In this document: positions 1 through 4,968 of the stretch, piece by piece
Numbering within the stretch: position 1 is the stretch's first letter
How the letters are laid out: each line of letters opens with the position of its first letter
DNA from: SKLM01 sp050049955
GTDB lineage: Bacteria > Chloroflexota > Anaerolineae > B4-G1
DNA: 5,463 nt
Assembly (NCBI GenBank): GCA_050049955.1
Contig: JASFVG010000339.1
Span: forward strand, 1-5,463
Direction: 5' to 3'
The notes under the pieces: generated by a model
Databases searched by the model: none
What the model was told of the DNA's origin: nothing
The model's input: the letters and a program-made list of their open reading frames with translations, nothing else
Translations under genes and position numbers: made by a program

Positions 1-603
1 ATACTCCTCGCGGCTGATGCTGTATCCTCTACTGCGCGTTACCTGCAGGTCTTCCTCTAGCGTCGCCAGGTCGAGGATCGTGTGGGGTGTACAGGCATAC
101 AGACCACGCTCAACCACCGTTTCGAGATCTGTCTCACTCGCCCAGGCCAGGTGCGCCTTTCCCGAAGCTGTGCAGTGCGCCGGGAGATGTCGCCCTGCCG
201 TCGCCGATATCTTCACAGGCTGTGGGCTTTCCAGTACCTCAAGATAGTAGATCTCACCGTCGTCAAACACCGCCAGGTCAACCGTCTCCTGGTATTCGTC
301 GACCAGACCCTGAAGAAAGGGCAGGGCTTCTTCACGCAGACTGATCCTCTCCAGGGCCAGCAGCCCCAGCTTGACCAGCCGAAAACCAAGGCGGTACTTC
401 CCGTTCTCCGGGTTCTGCTGGACAACCCCGTCCATCTCCAGTGTGCGGAGAATCCGGTAGACAGTCGCCTTCGGCAGGTCGACGGCTTGCGCCAGCTCTG
501 TCACTCCCCGCTCGGGATGATCGTGGTCGAAACTGGAGAGCAGCCTTACTGCACGCCTCAGAACCTGCACGGATCCCGTCAAGTGGACCTCGCTGTCTCG
601 CAT
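1..603 (-). CDS. IclR-family transcriptional regulator, C-terminus cut by window edge
   Basis: A DNA-binding regulator that would act as a dimer or tetramer and respond to a small metabolite. The 201 visible codons read without interruption from ATG (601-603). Residues about 12-61 form the winged helix-turn-helix: VQVLRRAVRLL, then VTELAQAVDLPKATVYRIL, which is the classic IclR recognition helix, followed by the wing GKYRLGFRLVKLG (68-80). The effector-binding domain begins near residue 88; VDLAVFDDGEIYYLE (108-122) and AHCTASGKAHLAW (142-154) are family landmarks, and RGYSISREEY ends the visible part. IclR proteins are usually 250-270 residues, so some 50-70 are missing. The start is supported by the HTH position and a promoter just upstream; the Shine-Dalgarno is weak, and an in-frame stop at 640-642 limits any extension. 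The ligand and target genes cannot be told from this sequence; autoregulation is common in the family. Confidence 0.93.
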   Translation of the reverse strand, partial: MRDSEVHLTGSVQVLRRAVRLLSSFDHDHPERGVTELAQAVDLPKATVYRILRTLEMDGVVQQNPENGKYRLGFRLVKLGLLALERISLREEALPFLQGLVDEYQETVDLAVFDDGEIYYLEVLESPQPVKISATAGRHLPAHCTASGKAHLAWASETDLETVVERGLYACTPHTILDLATLEEDLQVTRSRGYSISREEY

Positions 604-631
604 CGTAAAACGCGTCTCATAATACAACACA

Positions 632-660
632 ATCGTACACTATGCCACCGCGTTTGTCAA
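632..660 (-). promoter_or_regulatory. sigma70-type promoter of the IclR-family gene
   Basis: On the minus strand, a perfect TTGACA (-35, plus-strand 655-660) is separated by 17 bp from TACGAT (-10, 632-637), four of six consensus bases. The predicted transcript starts near 625, giving a leader of about 20 nt before the ATG at 603. Downstream of the -10 the stretch TTGTATTATGAGACGCG overlaps the start site and would be a natural place for an IclR autoregulatory operator, though its dyad symmetry is weak. Confidence 0.6.
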
Positions 661-789
661 GGCCATTTCGAGTTCAGCCATGGTGCGCGCACACCACGCA
701 CAGTCCAACAGACCCTTCGCCCCAGCCCGGCGGAGGCGGGCCGCCCAGCCATACGCCTGCACTTGGGGCGTCGGTCCGAAACCGCCCAA

Positions 790-831
790 CTGAGGGCTAT
801 GCCCTCAGCCGTCATGCCGACCGGAGCGAAG
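790..831 (+). repeat. dispersed intergenic hairpin repeat, copy 1
   Basis: A perfect hairpin with an 8-bp stem and 3-nt loop (CTGAGGGC-TAT-GCCCTCAG, 790-808) is followed 19 nt after its GGGCTATGCCC core by GAGCGAAG (824-831). The same two-part arrangement recurs at 4839-4886 in the same orientation. Short elements with GAGCGAAG of this kind are scattered between genes in several phyla and often generate spurious ORF calls. The boundaries are approximate, being only the part shared with the second copy. Confidence 0.55.
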
Positions 832-838
832 CGAAGCG

Positions 839-939
839 GCCTGTGGTGAGCGGAGTCGCACCAAGGATTCTCCCGGTCGCGGCCAGCGAGATTTCTTAGT
901 TCGGCAAGCTCAGCTAATGTTGAGCCGCTCACCACAGGC
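839..939. repeat. 15-bp perfect inverted repeat with 71-bp spacer
   Basis: The left arm GCCTGTGGTGAGCGG (839-853) is the exact reverse complement of 925-939; pairing stops on both sides. It begins 7 bp after dispersed repeat copy 1 and may be part of the same element. The right arm overlaps a 13-mer, TGAGCCGCTCACC (921-933), that recurs exactly at 1855-1867. No transposase reading frame lies inside the 71-bp spacer, so this is not an insertion sequence on its own; a small non-autonomous element is possible. Confidence 0.6.
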
Positions 940-1044
940 GACTCCCTGCGGTCCCTCGAAATTGAGAGTTCCTATGTAGCTATGGGGGCACAGGTGCGCG
1001 GCCAGGAGAGTGAATATCACGCCTGGCGTGAAGGAGGTGGAACC

Positions 1045-1146
1045 GTGGTCGCCGCTGGGCTCTTCTGGCCAACGACCAGGCACAGCGGACGATTGCCGAC
1101 CAGACCGGATTTCTCGCTATCGCGGCGTCCTTCTGCGAGCCATTGA
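1045..1146 (+). CDS. possible 33-residue small protein or leader peptide
   Basis: A GTG codon at 1045 is preceded by AAGGAGGTG (1031-1039), nearly the full complement of the 16S rRNA 3' end, with 5 nt between them. The frame runs 33 codons (MVAAGLFWPTTRHSGRLPTR at the start) to TGA at 1144-1146. No family is recognised, and the peptide has no clear membrane segment or motif. About 60 bp after the stop comes a strong hairpin with a T-rich 3' flank (1206-1252), so the pair could be a short transcription unit. I found no convincing promoter upstream. The case rests almost entirely on the ribosome binding site, which could be chance, so confidence is low. Confidence 0.22.
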   Translation: MVAAGLFWPTTRHSGRLPTRPDFSLSRRPSASH

Positions 1147-1205
1147 GCCCAGTCTACGTCGATTGCTCGCCCCCGAGGGGCGTCGCGACTACCGCCCGAA
1201 GCCAA

Positions 1206-1252
1206 ACGCCCTCCAACCCTGTCGCCGGCAGGACGGGAGGGCGTCTCGTTTT
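1206..1252 (+). terminator. intrinsic-terminator-like hairpin
   Basis: ACGCCCTCC (1206-1214) pairs perfectly with GGAGGGCGT (1236-1244), nine GC-rich base pairs. An inner CCTG/CAGG stem (1218-1221 with 1229-1232) extends the structure, and TCTCGTTTT (1245-1252) follows directly. The T-rich flank is on the plus strand only, so it would end plus-strand transcription. The only candidate upstream is the small ORF at 1045-1146. The T tract is interrupted, so it may be weak, or the hairpin may belong to an unidentified RNA. Confidence 0.45.
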
Positions 1253-1830
1253 CGGCACCCTGCATGAAGCTGTCCACTCCCCCTCGGCAGAGTTCGAGCC
1301 TCCAGCCTTCCGGTCCGCAACCTCAACGCTTGGCAGGGGTCGATGGCTAGTCCTTGCCCAACAGGGTTTTCGCCCAGAGAGAAGCATCCAGCCTAGCTCG
1401 ACACTCCAACGGACACGAGCCAACGCGCCTTCCGGCTTGCGAAGTGTGACAGTGCAGAAACGCAGCGCCACGAAGGCGACACAACGCCATGAGGGCACTC
1501 GATTGCAGGGTCAGGTTCAGCGAGGGCTGAGGTGGCCTGCGCGTGGACCAGTGCCGTTGCGTGTCGGGCACGCGCCAGTGTCCAGCTCGAACCAAACCGA
1601 CGCGCGGAGCAGCTCGACCAGAACCTGAGGGAGTTGGTTGGCCATCTCCCCTCGGGCCGGCACCGTGATGCCAGCTCCCTAGGTCGCTTGACGAGACTCG
1701 GCCGACCGGAACAGCCGACACGCGCGTGCCGCGTCCTCGTACTCGGCAAGGAGCACGTAATCGCTGCGTGTGTCCGCGCTGCGGAAGACCCGGGGGCGGC
1801 GTCCAGGTGCGAGCCCTGTCCTCAGCTCGC

Positions 1831-1871
1831 CGCAGGTGACGGGATCACCGCAGGTGAGCCGCTCACCTGCC
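1831..1871 (-). terminator. hairpin cluster immediately downstream of the DUF1801-type gene
   Basis: GCAGGTGAG (1850-1858) and CTCACCTGC (1862-1870) form a perfect 9-bp stem with a 3-nt loop, ending 2 bp past the minus-strand stop codon. A second stem, GGTGA/TCACC (1834-1838 with 1844-1848), lies beside it, and CGCAGGTGA occurs as a direct repeat at 1831 and 1849. The position suits transcription termination or 3' end protection, but there is no T tract on the minus strand, so an intrinsic terminator is not proven. Confidence 0.4.
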
Positions 1872-1872
1872 G

Positions 1873-2325
1873 TTAGCCGGTCACCGCCTTCTTCACGAGC
1901 GCTTCAATCCTTTCCTCTACGGCGGCGGTCAACTCCTTCAGCGCGAAGGCGGTCGGCCACATGGCGCCTTCGTCGAGGTTCGCCGTGTCGTTGAAGCCGA
2001 GTGTCGCGTACCTCACCTTGAACTTCTGCGCACTTTGGAAGAAGCACACGACCTTGCCGTCCTTAGCGTACGCGGGCATCCCGTACCAGGTCTTCGGTAA
2101 GAGGTCAGGCGCGCTGGCGGTGATGATCTCATGGAGCTTCTCGGCCATGGCGCGATCCACTCCTTCCATTTCCTCGATCTTCTCGAAAAGGGCCTTCTCT
2201 CCTTCCGCGCGGGTCTTCTCCATGCGCGCTTCCGCCTTCAGCTCTTTGGCGCGCTCCCTCATCGCGGCCTGTTCCTCGGCGGAGAATCCCTTTGACGACT
2301 CCTGCGTGCCCTTCTTCGAGCTCAT
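1873..2325 (-). CDS. DUF1801-type (YdhG-like) small protein, complete
   Basis: A complete 150-residue cytoplasmic protein of the DUF1801/YdhG-like fold. Biochemical function is not established for most members; some relatives have been described as iron chaperones or stress-related, which should not be transferred here. Residues 1-50 are charged and helical (MRERAKELKAEARMEKTRAE, 22-41). The conserved core follows: DRAMAEKLHEIITASAPDL (57-75), PKTWYGMPAY (77-86), GKVVCFFQSAQKFKVRYATLGF (about 90-111, strand-rich) and MWPTAFALKEL (122-132). Length and motif order match intact family members. The start is well supported: AGGAGG lies 5 nt before the ATG at 2323-2325. No signal peptide or membrane segment is seen. 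It appears monocistronic: a hairpin follows the stop, and the next minus-strand gene upstream is broken and ends 140 bp away. Confidence 0.92.
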   Translation of the reverse strand: MSSKKGTQESSKGFSAEEQAAMRERAKELKAEARMEKTRAEGEKALFEKIEEMEGVDRAMAEKLHEIITASAPDLLPKTWYGMPAYAKDGKVVCFFQSAQKFKVRYATLGFNDTANLDEGAMWPTAFALKELTAAVEERIEALVKKAVTG

Positions 2326-2465
2326 AGAAACCTCCTCTTGCTGAGTTGGGCGGCAAACCTCGCCGCAGTCCGAATGCGGATCCGTGCCGTCCTAGCGTGC
2401 GCCGCCAAACGAGTGAGATTGCCGCCGATGGCCCACCCAGGTGCAGCCGGGGGTTAAGCCGCGGA
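2326..2465. other. 140-bp gap holding the ribosome binding site of the DUF1801-type gene
   Basis: On the minus strand AAGAGGAGG (2331-2339) is a strong Shine-Dalgarno for the gene starting at 2325. A short stem CCGCA/TGCGG (2363-2367 with 2375-2379) lies about 40 bp further upstream. I could not identify a consensus promoter. Confidence 0.6.
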
Positions 2466-3097
2466 CTACAGGCTCTCCGATTTCTGCCACATACCAGGGT
2501 TGATCTCCGGGGTCACCAGGTGGCTCTTCCCGTTTCTGGCCTGCTTGTTCGGCGCTTGCAGTATCTCCGGCCTTTTTCTCTCTTCGTGCTCTGCACAAAT
2601 CTCTGGCCGCTCGCGGGCGACGTCGTCGCCGCACGCCCATACGTCAAGCAGATCGCGGATTGCGCTCTGCATGCCGCCAAGCAGAATGTGGGCAGCAGAG
2701 AGATTGTGTGCTACATCCAGGGATTCACGAATGGCGTGGATCAATCGATCCATGCAGAGCATCTTCTGTTGGTGCTTCGACAGGAGGGGGGCTCACGCAG
2801 GTAGGCCAGGAAGGCCAAGTGAGCACGTCCTCCCCGGAGCCTCTGACGCCCGCTGTGATAGCGGCCGTAGTGATGCCAAGGGACGTTCCACCCACACCTG
2901 GATTAGGACAGGAGACGATGACGATCGTTCCAGGGATCGGGGGCGCTGAGATGATGCCCACATCTCGGACAGCATTGCTCAGTCACTCGTCGGATCGACT
3001 CACGTCGCGCAAGCGGGGAAATCCCGACAACGTTGACTAGGTCCGCATCAATGACACCGCGAGCATCCGTCTCGTACAGACAACGGATCTTGGACAT
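2466..3097 (-). pseudogene. zinc-ribbon protein of unknown function, broken by several frame changes
   Basis: The gene reads in minus-strand pieces. From ATG 3095-3097 (or GTG at 3106) comes MSKIRCLYETDARGVIDADL and on to CCPRCGHHLSAP, the first zinc knuckle; this frame hits TAA at 2903-2905. A second frame over the same DNA gives GTIVIVSCPNP (about 2898-2928), the expected strand and second knuckle. The first frame resumes with RCGWNVPWHHYGRYHSGRQR to HLAFLAYLREPP (2786-2899). A third frame then gives LLSKHQQKMLCMDRLIHA (2784 down) and ends at TAG 2466-2468. This order (a CLYETDARG start, two-knuckle ribbon, a GG-AFLAYL helix, then KML-DRLIHA and a long helix) recalls a conserved family of about 200 residues in Chloroflexota and relatives, of unknown function. 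Breaks sit at G5 (2939-2943), near 2895-2902, and at G6 (2786-2791), so either real decay or sequencing indels are possible. No clear Shine-Dalgarno. Confidence 0.65.
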
Positions 3098-3273
3098 GAG
3101 GCACACGCTGTGCCCATCTGTTGGGTTTGCCTGATTCGAGCACTTTCACTTGGGCCCAGTGGTTGCGGCACGGGCGGCTATGCGGCTTGCGCAGTGCGAC
3201 GATAGTTGACACGAAGTGCTACGGCGGCAAGGCACCCTCAAGAACAGTCTCGATAGCAGGGCCCGCTTCACGC

Positions 3274-3291
3274 GGTCGTTAGTCCACGACC
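3274..3291. other. 6-bp-stem hairpin across the methyltransferase stop codon
   Basis: GGTCGT (3274-3279) pairs with ACGACC (3286-3291) across a 6-nt loop containing the TAA stop. There is no T tract downstream, so it is at best a weak termination or 3' processing signal. The remaining gap to the zinc-ribbon gene (3107-3273) shows nothing else I can name. Confidence 0.3.
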
Positions 3292-4130
3292 TTCTGCGAA
3301 AGGACAGCTATCAGATCGCCCTGTGCACCACCCGCGCTGCCACCCAACGTTGGATAGAAGACCCCTTCGCCGAACCCGCATTCAGCCAGTAGCGACACGT
3401 ACTCCTCCTTCGTGTAAGCCTGTGTACTTGCTGAATGGCGCGTCACCTCGCCTGTTGTGCCATCGACGACATAGTAACGCTCTATGGCGACACGGTCCTC
3501 ACCATCCCAAAGACTCTCTTGAAGCAACAGATGCGGTTCCCCCGAAAACAACCCTTTCTCTGCTGTATACCACGTAGGAGGATGTTCTCCTATCTTGACG
3601 ACTGCCTCAAAGGTATGTGGCTCAATCAGCAGATAGCCTTTGGCCGTCAAGGCACGCCAGGCTTTCTCAAGAATCGCCTTCGCCTCGCTAGGGCGGAAAA
3701 CGTTGAACTCCCCGTAGATCGACATCACAAGACCATAGCCGTCGCCGTAATCCGCCGTCCGGATATCCTGTTCGATGTACGTGCATTCCAGACTCGCTTC
3801 CTCAGCTTGCTCCCTTGCGTAGGCTATGGATGCCGGAGAGAAATCAATCCCCACACAACGGTGCCCAAGGCTCGCCAACGGATTCGTGTACAAGCCAGGG
3901 CCACAGCCGAGGTCCAGGATTCGCGTCGGATTCCGATTCAGCACCTGCTCGTGGATCCATTTGACGTGCTTGTCAATGACCGCAAGGCGACGACTGGCAG
4001 CATCATGCTCTTGAGACAAGTGCTCGTTAAGCATTCGCGCACTGAAGTCCGGGGCATGCCACGGAATCTTTTCCCCCTCAGCCCACGGTCCAGGAACCCT
4101 CTGCCTGCGAATGACATCCACCAGCTTCAA
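3279..4130 (-). CDS. class I SAM-dependent methyltransferase, complete
   Basis: A 283-residue soluble enzyme expected to transfer a methyl group from S-adenosylmethionine; the acceptor is unknown. The N-terminal cap (PWAEGEKIPWHAPDFS, 15-30; EHLSQEHDAASRR, 36-48) precedes the Rossmann-like domain. Motif I is ILDLGCGPGLYT (71-82), the SAM-binding glycine loop; the acidic residue after strand 2 is D96 in VGIDFSPAS; QDIRTADYG (121-129) supplies the adenine-side aspartate; GLVMSIYGEFN (133-143) and GYLLIEPHTFE (165-175) follow as strands 4 and 5. The C-terminal part (LLLQESLWDG to TLGGSAGG) is a strand-rich methyltransferase tail. The start is TTG at 4128-4130, with AGAGGGGG 9 nt upstream; no ATG or GTG lies in frame upstream before a stop at 4212-4214. 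It stands alone, with no adjacent intact partner to suggest a substrate. Relatives with the same PWAEGEKIPW opening are common in Chloroflexota by recall. Confidence 0.92.
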   Translation of the reverse strand: MKLVDVIRRQRVPGPWAEGEKIPWHAPDFSARMLNEHLSQEHDAASRRLAVIDKHVKWIHEQVLNRNPTRILDLGCGPGLYTNPLASLGHRCVGIDFSPASIAYAREQAEEASLECTYIEQDIRTADYGDGYGLVMSIYGEFNVFRPSEAKAILEKAWRALTAKGYLLIEPHTFEAVVKIGEHPPTWYTAEKGLFSGEPHLLLQESLWDGEDRVAIERYYVVDGTTGEVTRHSASTQAYTKEEYVSLLAECGFGEGVFYPTLGGSAGGAQGDLIAVLSQKVVD

Positions 4131-4486
4131 TATGACGGACCCCCTCTGTTGAACAAACGCCCCCAGACTCTGATCCGTGGCCGCACCAAACCAGCTTGAC
4201 CTCCCTCCAGCTCAGACACCTATTGGCATCCTGGATGAGCCTTCATCTTCGGGATCGCATTCTCAGAACCATCAGACCGGAGTCCACGCGAATACCGTCT
4301 TCTCGCCCCGCCTTAGCCGCTTGCCAGAGCGGTTCCTCCACACAGAGCCACCGGAGCGGAATAGACCTCCGACTGCAACGGGCATGGATGACCACCGTAT
4401 CGAGTGTATCATACAACAACCCCTCACAACCCACAACGGGCAAAGCGAGCAAACGGCCAGAGAAACCGCTGGGCCGGGCCTGCTCT
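4131..4486. other. 356-bp intergenic region upstream of the methyltransferase
   Basis: It contains the methyltransferase ribosome binding site (minus strand, near 4140-4147), a weak promoter candidate at 4408-4436 with an 11-bp palindrome, and no frame resembling a protein. Several short open frames cover it on both strands but none has recognisable motifs. Its right end may include the unrecognisable start of the recombinase remnant. Confidence 0.45.
4405..4436 (-). promoter_or_regulatory. weak promoter candidate with palindrome over the -10
   Basis: On the minus strand TTGTGG (4431-4436) and TATGAT (4408-4413) are spaced by 17 bp. The -10 is five of six consensus, the -35 only three of six. 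The -10 sits inside the perfect 11-bp palindrome TGTATCATACA (4405-4415). If used, it would give the methyltransferase a leader of about 270 nt. The plus-strand sequence ATCATACAACA (4408-4418) matches 10 of 11 bases at 619-629 in the IclR-gene promoter region, hinting at a shared operator half-site, but such an AT-rich match could be chance. Confidence 0.28.
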
Positions 4487-4782
4487 GAGCTCCACAGAAG
4501 TGTGCGCGAGGCCTAACGCGCCCCCGCATTGCTCCATCAACACCGAGGCGTCTAGCGTCCGCTGGACCGAGCGCTGCATCCACTTCCGCGATAAGCCCCA
4601 TCCAAAGAAGATGGACGTTCCTGAGATCGAGGCCGTCCGCACCCACCTGGCGGTGGAGCGGAACGTCGCGGCGTCGACGTAGGATCGGCGCCCTGGCGCG
4701 CCACTGCTCCGCTGCCCAACGTGGTCAGGAACGACCTTGACAGGCCCAGAGGAACGGAGCGAGGTGTGTCTGCAACTGCCCG
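4487..4782 (+). pseudogene. decayed integron/XerC-type tyrosine recombinase, N-terminal remnant
   Basis: Intact members bind recombination sites and catalyse strand exchange with an R-H-R-Y active site. Here only the N-terminal DNA-binding (SAM-like) domain is recognisable. ELHRSVREA (4487-4513) runs into TAA where Ile is expected. After a one-base shift near the C run at 4521-4525, HCSINTEASSVRWTERC, then IHFRDKPHPKKMDVPEIEA and HLAVERNVAAST (4527-4679) match the family pattern closely, ending at TAG 4680-4682 where the family has Gln (AST-QNQAL). A further one-base shift gives ALAR (4690) and RGQERP followed by TGA, where the family has GQELPW. Similarity fades near 4782 and the catalytic domain is absent. 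Substitution-derived stops plus shifts make true decay, rather than sequencing error, the better reading. No attC array or attI site is evident beside it. Confidence 0.75.
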
Positions 4783-4814
4783 GAGAGCGTGTCGCCTGCC
4801 TCGCCGCGTCCTGA

Positions 4815-4857
4815 GTTGTTCCTACCCTCAACCGAGTGCGGGCTACGCCCGAACAAC
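4815..4857. repeat. inverted repeat enclosing the second GGGCTAYGCCC hairpin
   Basis: GTTGTTC (4815-4821) is the exact reverse complement of GAACAAC (4851-4857), enclosing the CGGGC-TAC-GCCCG hairpin (4839-4851, sharing one base with the right arm). The nested stems could fold as one RNA structure; no function is indicated. Confidence 0.4.
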
Positions 4858-4886
4858 CGGGATCCTCCGAGCGAAGTCGATCCCCC
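4839..4886 (+). repeat. dispersed intergenic hairpin repeat, copy 2
   Basis: The hairpin CGGGC-TAC-GCCCG (4839-4851) has the core GGGCTACGCCC, one base different from the core at 794-804. Eighteen nt later comes GAGCGAAG (4869-4876), against 19 nt in copy 1. GGGATC (4859-4864) and GATCCC (4879-4884) form a second stem around that motif. The element abuts the -35 box of the downstream regulator. The end points are set by the visible motifs, not by a confirmed boundary. Confidence 0.55.
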
Positions 4887-4915
4887 TTGACACCTTGATC
4901 ACTTCCGCCTATACT
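4887..4915 (+). promoter_or_regulatory. strong sigma70-type promoter of the right-edge regulator
   Basis: A perfect TTGACA (4887-4892), a 17-bp spacer and TATACT (4910-4915, five of six consensus) form the best promoter in the window. Transcription should start near 4921-4923, giving a leader of about 47 nt to the ATG at 4969. Confidence 0.82.
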
Positions 4916-4952
4916 ATGCATGCTACCCGTTTAAGCGGGTTATCAGCATAGT
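4913..4952. promoter_or_regulatory. 40-bp symmetrical operator-like dyad over the -10 and start site
   Basis: Two nested arm pairs share one centre at 4932/4933. The inner arms ACCCG (4925-4929) and CGGGT (4936-4940) sit in ACCCGTTTAAGCGGGT, and the outer arms ACTATGC (4913-4919) and GCATAGT (4946-4952) lie 5 bp beyond on each side. The outer left arm overlaps the -10 box, where a bound dimer would block polymerase. This placement fits autorepression by the gene it precedes. The same bases could alternatively form a stem-loop in the mRNA leader. Confidence 0.6.
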
Positions 4953-4968
4953 GCGGGAGGAAGAGGAC

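Larger units (their letters stand above)
604..1872. other. 1.27-kb stretch without a recognisable large gene
   Basis: No reading frame here gives a protein I recognise on either strand. The open frames present are rich in Arg, Ser, Pro and Gly, lack domain-like patterns, and overlap one another on both strands, as expected of open frames in GC-rich non-coding DNA. What can be supported is listed separately: a promoter, a dispersed repeat, inverted repeats, one small possible ORF, and two hairpins. From about 1260 to 1830 I see nothing I can name. It may be decayed sequence beyond recognition by eye. Confidence 0.5.

Noticed and set aside
82..849. 255-codon plus-strand open frame
   Set aside because: It lies antisense to the clear IclR-family gene for two thirds of its length and then enters a repeat; its composition has no domain-like pattern.
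1280..1330. GTTCGAGCC resembling a tRNA T-loop
   Set aside because: The flanking bases do not pair as a 5-bp T-stem on either strand, and no anticodon arm or acceptor stem could be fitted.
1143..1628. 161-codon plus-strand open frame and the overlapping minus-strand frames
   Set aside because: The composition is rich in Arg, Ser, Pro and Thr with no motif, it runs through a terminator-like hairpin, and overlapping frames on both strands are equally open.
1961..2344. 127-codon plus-strand open frame
   Set aside because: It is antisense to the DUF1801-type gene, whose conserved motifs are on the other strand.
2725..2961. 78-codon minus-strand open frame as a separate gene
   Set aside because: Its useful part (GTIVIVSCPNP) fits as the middle of the zinc-ribbon pseudogene; the rest is out of frame with the family pattern.
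3435..4199. 254-codon plus-strand open frame
   Set aside because: It is the antisense shadow of the methyltransferase.
4511..4517. GCCTAAC, matching the simple half of an integron attC site, close to the recombinase remnant
   Set aside because: There is no partner GTTRRRY core at suitable spacing and no imperfect palindrome; the bases align instead with the coding sequence of the remnant.
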